Assembly (NCBI RefSeq): GCF_012641075.1
Contig: NZ_JAAXLJ010000003.1
Coordinates: forward strand, 62,001-126,000
Reading direction: 5' to 3'
DNA from: Secundilactobacillus angelensis
GTDB taxonomy: Bacteria; Bacillota; Bacilli; Lactobacillales; Lactobacillaceae
Length of the DNA stretch: 64,000 nt
Part shown: positions 57,542-64,000 of the stretch, one piece after another
Numbering within the stretch: the first letter of the stretch is position 1
Layout of the letters: the number at the start of each line of letters is the position of its first letter
The notes under the pieces: generated by a model
Database searches by the model: none
Seen by the model: the letters and a program-made list of their open reading frames with translations, nothing else
Told to the model about the DNA's origin: nothing
Translations under genes and position numbers: made by a program

Positions 57542-58183
57542 TTGAAACTCGCACTTTTATTAATAATTGCCTACCTTTTAGGCGCGATTCCTAACGGCGT
57601 CTGGATTGGTAAGGGCTTCTTTCATACCGATATTAGAAAAGCTGGCTCCGGCAATATTGGAACCACTAACACGTATCGCGTACTCGGCCCAGTCGCCGGC
57701 ACCGCCGTTTTAATCTTAGATTTAGCAAAGGGAACGGTGGCAACGTTGCTGCCAGTATGGTTCCTCAATTTTCATCTAAGCCAACACTCCCCCATCCTCT
57801 TGCTCTTTGGCTTTATGGCCATCCTTGGTCACACCGTCTCGATCTTTGATCACTTTAAGGGCGGTAAGGCCGTTGCAACCAGTGCGGGCATGTTACTCGC
57901 TTACAATCCGCTGCTCTTCGTAATCGCGTCAGTGTGTTTTGTTAGCCTTATCTATTTAACCAGCATGGTTAGCCTTGCGTCAATGATTAGTTTTACGATC
58001 ATATCAATTTTATGCTTGGTGATTCAGGATTGGTATTTGTCTGCGCTAGCAATTTGCCTAACCGTTTTTGTTTACTGGCGTCACCGATCAAACATCAAGC
58101 GGATCATGAATGGGACGGAAAACATGGTGTCTTTTGGTCTAGGAAGTAAACGGCGAAAACGTCAGGAACCACATCAAGATTAA
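57542..58183 (+). CDS. plsY: Glycerol-3-phosphate acyltransferase PlsY
   Basis: 213-residue membrane enzyme that moves the acyl group from acyl-phosphate to glycerol 3-phosphate. Three cytosolic motifs are visible: KAGSGNIGTTNTYRVLG, GHTVSIFDHFKGGKAVATSAG, and the third in WRHRSNIKRIMNGTE. Start TTG 57542 after GGAGG. Divergent from parE, as is common in Lactobacillales. Confidence 0.95.
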   Translation: MKLALLLIIAYLLGAIPNGVWIGKGFFHTDIRKAGSGNIGTTNTYRVLGPVAGTAVLILDLAKGTVATLLPVWFLNFHLSQHSPILLLFGFMAILGHTVSIFDHFKGGKAVATSAGMLLAYNPLLFVIASVCFVSLIYLTSMVSLASMISFTIISILCLVIQDWYLSALAICLTVFVYWRHRSNIKRIMNGTENMVSFGLGSKRRKRQEPHQD

Positions 58184-58218
58184 TCGCTGCACGCATCACA
58201 AGTACTATCATATAAGTA

Positions 58219-58263
58219 AAAATAGAGCTGTGTCAAAATAATTTTTTGACACAGCTCTATTTT
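58219..58263. terminator. Bidirectional terminator between plsY and the epimerase gene
   Basis: Perfect 20-bp stem (58219-58238 with 58244-58263), 5-nt loop, A-run and T-run ends. Confidence 0.95.
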
Positions 58264-58272
58264 CGCGTAAAT

Positions 58273-59154
58273 TTAGAAAAAGCGGATCTGGAAACCAGCA
58301 TTAAATGATTCTTTAGGGCCCGTTTGATGAATGTCCATCTTGTGGGTAAATTCGCCGTCACTGGCAACGTTATCCGCAATTCCCCACCATGGTTCCAGAC
58401 AAACAAATGGTGCTCGCTTCGGATACGGCGACCAGATGCCCACGTAAGGCGCATTCTGAAGCGTCAAAGCAACCCCATGATCGTTTAATTGCGTGCTTAA
58501 CATCAGGGTCGTCTCAACGTGATCTAAATCAAGAATGAGTGCGTCCTGGTCAAATAAGTCGTGATCAAGAACCATTGGGGTGCTCAAGTTCAAGGTTTTC
58601 TCGTGTTGAACGTCATTATAGGGCCCCACCAACGGAATCTGCTGATAAGCCTTTTTAGGTGCAACGGTTACAAAATAATCAGAGAAATCACCATTCCCTG
58701 GTTCTAACGGCACGTTAAAGGCGGGGTGACCACCAATTGAAAATGGCAGTGTGACATCTTTGCTAGGATTGCTAACGGTATAGTGAACCGACAGCGTGTG
58801 CGCATCCAAGGTGAAAGTGACCTGTAACGTGAACTCAAAGGGATACTTCTCCCGAGTTTCGTCATCAGCTTCCAATTGAAAAACAGCGTGGTCATTTTCG
58901 TGCTCAATCACCATGAAATCCATGTCCCGCGCAAATCCGTGCTGCGTCATGTGATAGGTCTGCCCATTAACGGTGTACTGATCATCCTTTAAACGCCCCA
59001 CGATCGGAAACAAAACCGGCGCGTGGCGACCCCAAAATTTAGGATCCGCCTGCCACATGTATTCGTTCTGGTCATCAACGCTCTTAACACTAGCCAACTC
59101 AGCACCGTGTTCGTTTATCTTAACTTGTAACTCGTCATTTTTAAGTTCGATCAC
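58273..59154 (-). CDS. Aldose 1-epimerase family protein (LacX-like)
   Basis: About 293 residues. N terminus IELKNDELQVKINEHGAELASVK and segments MWQADPKFWGRHAPVLFPIVGRL and SIGGHPAFNVPLEPG are those of the LacX/GalM-like subgroup. Catalytic His and Glu positions (TQHGFARD; the late acidic strand) appear kept. GTG 59154 gives the usual N terminus; ATG 59175 is also open. Sugar specificity unknown. Confidence 0.88.
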   Translation of the reverse strand: MIELKNDELQVKINEHGAELASVKSVDDQNEYMWQADPKFWGRHAPVLFPIVGRLKDDQYTVNGQTYHMTQHGFARDMDFMVIEHENDHAVFQLEADDETREKYPFEFTLQVTFTLDAHTLSVHYTVSNPSKDVTLPFSIGGHPAFNVPLEPGNGDFSDYFVTVAPKKAYQQIPLVGPYNDVQHEKTLNLSTPMVLDHDLFDQDALILDLDHVETTLMLSTQLNDHGVALTLQNAPYVGIWSPYPKRAPFVCLEPWWGIADNVASDGEFTHKMDIHQTGPKESFNAGFQIRFF

Positions 59155-59337
59155 TGTTAAAACCCCATTTCTCATCAGTCTTCAAGATTAGTATAGACCA
59201 TTGGCTAGTTCCTTTCAATCACGAACTCAGTTTAACCAATCCGGATGACAATGCAAAGCCATCAGCTTGCGAAGTCTTGTGAAGGTGACTACAATTAAAT
59301 TAACTTGAAAGCTAGTCTTTCACAAGAGGCGATAATC

Positions 59338-60384
59338 ATGACGAAAGCAGTTTCTAATTTACCAACCACCATGCGCGCTTGGGCGGTTACTGAACCAGGT
59401 CCCATCGATGGCGACAAAAGTCCATTGGCATTTACGACCAAACCGGTGCCGACACCACAGCGCGGTGAAGTGTTAGTCCGGGTATTGACCTGTGGTGTCT
59501 GCCACACTGATTTACACGTGTCTGAGGGCGATTTGCCAGTGCATCAAGAACACGTTACCCCCGGTCACGAAATCGTCGGTGAGGTAGTCGCAATTGGACC
59601 TGACGCCCACCGCTTCGAACTTGGCGACCGGATTGGTGTGCCTTGGCTGCGCTGGACCTGCGGCGTTTGCCAATATTGCCGTTCCGGTCGCGAGAACCTG
59701 TGCCCTAATTCCCTCTATACTGGCTGGGATCACGATGGTGGTTACGCGGAATACACAACGGTACCTGAAGGTTTTGCCTACCGGATACCAGAGCGATTTG
59801 AGTCGCAAACGGCTTCACCGTTGCTTTGCGCCGGTATCATCGGTTACCGGGCCTTTCGCCGGGCCAACGTGCCAGCTGGTGGTCGACTGGGGCTGTATGG
59901 TTTCGGTGGCTCAGCACACATCACGGCACAGCTAGCCATCGACCAAGGGATTGAGGTTCATGTGTTAACACGCGGTAAGGATGCCCGTAAGTTCGCGCTT
60001 TCTCTGGGTGCCAAATCAGCTGCTGGCGCCTATGATCTGCCACCCGTTAAACTGGATTCCTCGATCATCTTTGCGCCAGTGGGCGACATTGTTCCCAAGG
60101 CACTGGAAGGCTTAGCTCCTGGTGGGACTTTAGCACTAGCTGGCATTCACTTAACGGACATCCCGTCCTTAAATTACCAGGATCACATTTTCCACGAGAA
60201 GAATTTAACCAGTGTTGAGTCCAACACCCGCCACGATGGCGAACAGTTCCTGAAACTAGCAGACCGGCTGGACATTCATCCTGAAACTACGCCGTACGCC
60301 TTTGATAAGGCGGATGAAGCTTTGCGCTACGTTAAAAAAGGCGATATTCGCGGGGCTTGTGTCTTGAAGATCGGCGAAGATTAA
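59338..60384 (+). CDS. Zinc-dependent alcohol dehydrogenase
   Basis: 348-residue MDR enzyme. Catalytic zinc ligands in TCGVCHTDLH and GHEIVG; structural zinc cysteines in CGVCQYCRSGRENLC; coenzyme loop LGLYGFGGSAH, a G-x-G-G-x-A variant typical of the AdhP-like YahK/Adh3 subgroup. ATG 59338 follows AAGAGG; the frame also opens at 59305. Likely reduces aldehydes to alcohols; NAD or NADP preference is not evident. Confidence 0.9.
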   Translation: MTKAVSNLPTTMRAWAVTEPGPIDGDKSPLAFTTKPVPTPQRGEVLVRVLTCGVCHTDLHVSEGDLPVHQEHVTPGHEIVGEVVAIGPDAHRFELGDRIGVPWLRWTCGVCQYCRSGRENLCPNSLYTGWDHDGGYAEYTTVPEGFAYRIPERFESQTASPLLCAGIIGYRAFRRANVPAGGRLGLYGFGGSAHITAQLAIDQGIEVHVLTRGKDARKFALSLGAKSAAGAYDLPPVKLDSSIIFAPVGDIVPKALEGLAPGGTLALAGIHLTDIPSLNYQDHIFHEKNLTSVESNTRHDGEQFLKLADRLDIHPETTPYAFDKADEALRYVKKGDIRGACVLKIGED

Positions 60385-60404
60385 GCCAAATCGCTTAGTT
60401 AATC

Positions 60405-60445
60405 AAAAACGTCTAATTACCATTTTTTGGTAATTAGACGTTTTT
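60405..60445. terminator. Bidirectional terminator between adh and hslU
   Basis: Perfect 18-bp stem AAAAACGTCTAATTACCA with its complement around five T residues. Confidence 0.95.
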
Positions 60446-60457
60446 AGTTTGTCGTCA

Positions 60458-61870
60458 TTAAAGAATATAACGTGACAGATCCTTGTTTTTTACAATGTTG
60501 CCGATTTTATCATTGACGTAGCTTTCGGTAATGGTAATATCACCCATCTGCATATCCGGCCCTTCATAGAGCAGGTCTTCCAGCAGTTTTTCAAGCACGG
60601 TATGCAGTCGACGAGCACCAATATTTTGGTTCTCGTGGTTCAACTGATAAGCCAGCTCCGCGATGCGGTTAATCGCTTCAATGGTGAAGGTCACCTTAAT
60701 GTTATCCGTGCCGATCAACGCAATGTATTGCTTAACTAAGGCGTTATTCGGTTCGGTCAAGATCTTAACGAAGTCTTCCTGACTTAATTCATCCAGTTCA
60801 ACCCGGATTGGGAACCGGCCTTGTAATTCAGCAATCAAATCGCTTGGTTTGCTTTCAGCAAAGGCACCGGCGGCAATAAACAGAATGTGATCAGTGTTAA
60901 TAGCACCGTACTTCGTCTGTACTTGGGTACCTTCAACGATTGGTAAAATATCACGCTGAACACCCTCACGGGAAACTTCACCGCTGTTTTTATCAGACTT
61001 TGAAGTGATCTTATCGATTTCATCAATGAAGATAATACCAGTATCTTGTGCCCGTTGAATGGCATCGTGGTTAATATCAGCATTATTAACCAGCTCTTCG
61101 GATTCTTCCTTAATCAAGATCTCACGGGCTTCTGAAACGGGCACCGTCCGCTTGATACGCTTTTTAGGCATCATTTGGCCTAACGTCGAACTTAAATCAA
61201 TACCCATTTGGTTCATCATCGGGTTATTACCCGCCATAGCTTGTTGCGGATCGTCCATTTCAATTTCAACTTCGGAGTTTTCCAGCAAACCGTGAGCCAA
61301 TTGGTCGGAAACTGACATACGCTGGTTCTTAATTTCGTCAGTGACTTCTTCCTTAGGTTCGTCAGCGGTTGGCATATCGCCTTTTTGCATTTGGGAGAAC
61401 ATGTTCATCAGGTTAGAAAAATCAGCCTGTTGGTTTTGCTTCGGCTTTTTGCCAGGTACCAATAATTTGACTAACCGGTTATTAGCACGCTTCGTGGCTT
61501 CAGCACGGACGTTTTCGAACTGGTTATCCTTTTCCATTTTGACGGATACGTCAACCAGGTTACGAACCATTGATTCCACGTCACCGCCAACGTAACCGAC
61601 TTCGGTAAATTTAGTGGCTTCAACCTTAACGAACGGTGCTTTCACAATTTTAGCTAAACGACGTGCCAGTTCTGTTTTACCAACCCCAGTGGGGCCAATC
61701 ATGAGCATGTTTTTAGGCGTAATTTCATCTTGCATGTCTTTTGACAGCTGCATACGCCGGTAACGATTCCGTAAAGCAATCGCAATCGACTTTTTAGCAT
61801 CGTCTTGACCAATAATGTACTGATCGAGAAGAGAAACGATTTCGCGTGGTGTTTTTGTAATTGGGTCCAA
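60458..61870 (-). CDS. hslU: ATP-dependent protease ATPase subunit HslU
   Basis: 470 residues of the HslU/ClpY AAA+ unfoldase. IIGQDDAKKSIAIALRNRYRR near the N terminus, Walker A IGPTGVGKTELARRLA, EVGYVGGDVESMVR pore motif, an I-domain of about 130 residues, Walker B GIIFIDEIDKI, and the C-terminal end DLSRYIL that docks into HslV. Start is TTG 61870. Follows hslV by 23 nt. Confidence 0.96.
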   Translation of the reverse strand: MDPITKTPREIVSLLDQYIIGQDDAKKSIAIALRNRYRRMQLSKDMQDEITPKNMLMIGPTGVGKTELARRLAKIVKAPFVKVEATKFTEVGYVGGDVESMVRNLVDVSVKMEKDNQFENVRAEATKRANNRLVKLLVPGKKPKQNQQADFSNLMNMFSQMQKGDMPTADEPKEEVTDEIKNQRMSVSDQLAHGLLENSEVEIEMDDPQQAMAGNNPMMNQMGIDLSSTLGQMMPKKRIKRTVPVSEAREILIKEESEELVNNADINHDAIQRAQDTGIIFIDEIDKITSKSDKNSGEVSREGVQRDILPIVEGTQVQTKYGAINTDHILFIAAGAFAESKPSDLIAELQGRFPIRVELDELSQEDFVKILTEPNNALVKQYIALIGTDNIKVTFTIEAINRIAELAYQLNHENQNIGARRLHTVLEKLLEDLLYEGPDMQMGDITITESYVNDKIGNIVKNKDLSRYIL

Positions 61871-61893
61871 TCAAATCCCTGCTTTCTGTTGGG

Positions 61894-62436
61894 TTATAAT
61901 TCTTCGGAAATGATGTTGTGGTTTGTAAAGATGTCGATGTCACCGGCAATGCCAATGGCGGTTTCGGCAATTTCTTTAGCACTCATGTCTTTAGCATGGT
62001 GATGTAGCGCAGTTGCGGCAGCTTGGGCAAAGTTGCCACCAGAACCGATGGCTAAGATGTCATCGTCTGGGGCAATCACTTCACCGGAACCAGAAACTAG
62101 CAGCATATCCTTATCATTCATGACGATGAGCAAAGCTTCCAGTTTCTGTAAGTTTTGGTCTGAGCGCCAGTCCTGGGCGAGTTCAACGGCTGCCCGTTCC
62201 AGGTTGCCGGAAAATTCATTCAGTCGGGCTTCAAATTTTTCTTCAAGTTTAAAGGCATCAGCCACACTGCCCGCAAAGCCGACGACCACTTGATCGTTGT
62301 AAATACGGCGGACCTTATGTGCCGTCCCCTTCATAATCACTTTTTCACCCATCGTAACTTGACCGTCTCCGGCCATGGCATTGTGCCCATTATGACGCAC
62401 GGCAACGATGGTAGTTGCCTCAAATTTTACTGGCAT
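61894..62436 (-). CDS. hslV: ATP-dependent protease subunit HslV
   Basis: 180 residues. The proteasome-like threonine protease core begins [10 protein letters not shown] after a seven-residue leader MPVKFEA, so activation should need removal of more than the initiator Met to expose the Thr nucleophile. [15 protein letters not shown] and [14 protein letters not shown] are typical. ATG 62436. Part of topA-xerC-hslV-hslU, an order kept across lactobacilli. Confidence 0.95.
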   Translation of the reverse strand: MPVKFEATTIVAVRHNGHNAMAGDGQVTMGEKVIMKGTAHKVRRIYNDQVVVGFAGSVADAFKLEEKFEARLNEFSGNLERAAVELAQDWRSDQNLQKLEALLIVMNDKDMLLVSGSGEVIAPDDDILAIGSGGNFAQAAATALHHHAKDMSAKEIAETAIGIAGDIDIFTNHNIISEEL

Positions 62437-62456
62437 GTGTTAAACCCCTGCTTTCT

Positions 62457-63368
62457 TTAATCATGAGTGGCGCGTGGAAAGTAACGACGATAATCACGCT
62501 GCAGCTGTGACTTGGTAACGTGCGTATAGATTTGTGTCGTCGATAGACTGCTATGACCCAAAAGTTCCTGAACGGTTCGTAAATCAGCACCGTGATTCAG
62601 CAAATGAGTGGCAAAGGTATGCCGCAACATATGCGGGTGAATGTCACCCGTCAGTGTGCTACGAGCAATCATCTGATTCAAAACGTATTCAACTCCCGTA
62701 GACGTGATGGGATCTCCGTAATGGTTAATAAAGACAACCTCATGGTCCTTATGATACTGTTGCATCAATGGTTCCCTGGTTATTTTCAGATACGTTTGCA
62801 AAGCATCCTTCGCGTAGTGGCCAAATGGCACGTAGCGCTCCTTGTTACCCTTACCATGAATCAACATCAGCTGACCGTCAAAATCAACGTCAGTTAACGT
62901 CAGTCCGCATAATTCACTGACCCGAATACCAGTAGCATAAAGGACTTCCAATATCGCCGAGTCCCGTTTTGCAAGCATGGTATCAGGATTCTCGCTAGCG
63001 GCCTTGAACAGCGCCGTCATTTCCTTTTCGTAGAAAAATCGGGGTAATGGCTGGGGTCGCTTCTTTAAGGTCACGTACGCAAACGGATTAACCTTGACTT
63101 GATCCTCACGAATCAAGAAATCGTAAAATGACCGTAAGCTGGAAATCTTTCGAGCAATCGTGGTGCGTGCCTTATGGTCATCGTATAACTGACTCAGGTA
63201 CACTTGAACATCCAGCTTGGATACCGCTAATAAGTCAGTGTCGCCTCCAGTATCGACGAGAAACTTTTGGAAAGCGGCCAGATCTTCACGATAAGCCTTA
63301 ACAGTCTCAGGCGAATACTGCCGTTCACTTTCCAGGTAGGTGATAAACAATTCAACTGGTGTTGCCAT
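62457..63368 (-). CDS. xerC: Tyrosine recombinase XerC
   Basis: 303 residues from ATG 63368 (GGAGGCG ahead; the frame opens at 63383). N-terminal SAM-like domain, then catalytic Arg in ATGIRVSELCG, Lys in GKGNKERYVP, HMLRHTFATHLLNHGADLRTVQELLGHSS in conserved blocks and Tyr in TTQIYTHV. Lies between topA and hslV as in Bacillus codV. Confidence 0.95.
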   Translation of the reverse strand: MATPVELFITYLESERQYSPETVKAYREDLAAFQKFLVDTGGDTDLLAVSKLDVQVYLSQLYDDHKARTTIARKISSLRSFYDFLIREDQVKVNPFAYVTLKKRPQPLPRFFYEKEMTALFKAASENPDTMLAKRDSAILEVLYATGIRVSELCGLTLTDVDFDGQLMLIHGKGNKERYVPFGHYAKDALQTYLKITREPLMQQYHKDHEVVFINHYGDPITSTGVEYVLNQMIARSTLTGDIHPHMLRHTFATHLLNHGADLRTVQELLGHSSLSTTQIYTHVTKSQLQRDYRRYFPRATHD

Positions 63369-63394
63369 GAAAATCGCCTCCATGATTGTAATGT

Positions 63395-63440
63395 ATCAAA
63401 AAACCAACCCCGATGCAATACATTTGGTCAAGGTTGGTCA
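63395..63440 (-). terminator. topA terminator
   Basis: On the minus strand CCAACC and GGTTGG pair across a long loop, followed by six T residues. Confidence 0.55.
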
Positions 63441-63458
63441 AACTTAAACTTCTCGTAA

Positions 63459-64000
63459 CTATTTTTGAACGGGTTCTTCATAATCGCCGTTTGGACAAAC
63501 GACTTGAACGCCGCCTTTGATTTTCTTTTCTACTAGGAAGTGACCGTCTTTAGGACAATCACGGCCAACTGGTTTATCCCAGGTGACAAAATCACAATCA
63601 GGGTAGCGTGAACAGCCGTAGAATAAGCGGTTTTTCTTTGACTTGCGTTCGATAACTTGTCCTTCATGACACTTTGGACAGATGACGCCAATTTCTTTAA
63701 CGATTGGCTTGGTATTGCGACAATCTGGGAACCGTGAGCAAGCATAGAATTTACCGTAACGCCCCATTTTGATCACCATTGGTGCGCCACAGATATCGCA
63801 GTCAAAGCCAGCGGGTTCATCCTTAATTTGAATCTTCTCAATGGTATCTTGAGCATGACTGACTTCGTTTGAGAACGGTTTGTAGAAACTATCGACAACC
63901 TTCACCCAATCTTGGCTGCCCTCTTCAATACCGTCCAGTTGTTTCTCCAAATCAGCGGTAAAGTTAATATCCACCACGTCTGGGAAATAATCCTGAATAA
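63459..64000 (-). CDS. topA: DNA topoisomerase I (C-terminal part)
   Basis: The frame is open from the right window edge to the TAA at 63459 (about 180 codons), so the catalytic part lies outside. The visible end has topoisomerase I zinc ribbons: [27 protein letters not shown] and [13 protein letters not shown] with CSRYPDC in conserved blocks, and a third, degenerate one beginning [12 protein letters not shown]. Relaxes negative supercoils. Followed by xerC after 90 nt. Confidence 0.94.
   Translation of the reverse strand, partial: IQDYFPDVVDINFTADLEKQLDGIEEGSQDWVKVVDSFYKPFSNEVSHAQDTIEKIQIKDEPAGFDCDICGAPMVIKMGRYGKFYACSRFPDCRNTKPIVKEIGVICPKCHEGQVIERKSKKNRLFYGCSRYPDCDFVTWDKPVGRDCPKDGHFLVEKKIKGGVQVVCPNGDYEEPVQK

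Overview
The window is a stretch of chromosome from a low-to-middle-GC Gram-positive bacterium, most likely a member of the Lactobacillaceae. The evidence is the mevalonate isoprenoid operon, the dinG/ypmB-like/aspB/asnS/dnaD block, pbp1A-recU facing ypsA-gpsB-rnpB (type B RNase P RNA), hslVU with a processed-type N terminus next to xerC-topA, parEC, a XerS-type recombinase, an EbsA homologue and a GlnR-type box. Strong Shine-Dalgarno sites and many TTG/GTG starts fit the same group. I cannot name the genus with confidence.

Layout. 1-3.7 kb: mevalonate operon on the minus strand (mvk, mvaD, mvaK2, fni cut by the left edge). 4-10.8 kb: plus-strand DNA repair, aminotransferase, asnS and dnaD genes. 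10.8-13.8 kb: minus-strand pbp1A and recU. 13.9-16.6 kb: ypsA, gpsB, rnpB and a THUMP-domain rRNA methyltransferase. 16.8-21.8 kb: ammonium transporter under a GlnR-like box, Nudix, CPBP protease, nitroreductase, FAD oxidoreductase, RNase H-like protein. 21.8-25.4 kb: ebsA (apparent AUA start), fhs, lspA, rluD-like gene. 25.4-29.6 kb: an intact pyrR followed by carA-like and carB-like genes that have lost their catalytic residues. 29.6-36.8 kb: rqcH, marR, degV, then oleate hydratase, a short-chain dehydrogenase and an Old Yellow Enzyme-type reductase. 36.8-43 kb is the accessory part: XRE-membrane regulator, two secreted proteins, a DUF4143 ATPase behind three evenly spaced palindromes, an orphan antitoxin with a toxin remnant, and xerS behind an SOS-like box. 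43-48.4 kb: membrane glycosyltransferase, PAP2 phosphatase, folD, cls. 48.4-49.3 kb: gene-poor, probably decayed. 49.3-64 kb: msrB/membrane protein/msrA, ppaC, a LysR regulator, parCE, plsY, an aldose epimerase, an alcohol dehydrogenase, hslUV, xerC and the 3' part of topA.

Most of the window is housekeeping. The observation I rate highest is the pyrR-carA-carB trio at 25.4-29.6 kb. The reading frames are open and tightly coupled, yet the small subunit lacks the nucleophilic Cys and the His of the glutaminase, and the large subunit is about 220 residues short and lacks the ATP-loop and metal-binding residues in both halves. This looks like a maintained pseudo-enzyme pair tied to a pyrimidine regulator, not a working carbamoyl-phosphate synthetase. 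Second is the exactly 39-bp-spaced palindrome array in front of the DUF4143 ATPase gene.
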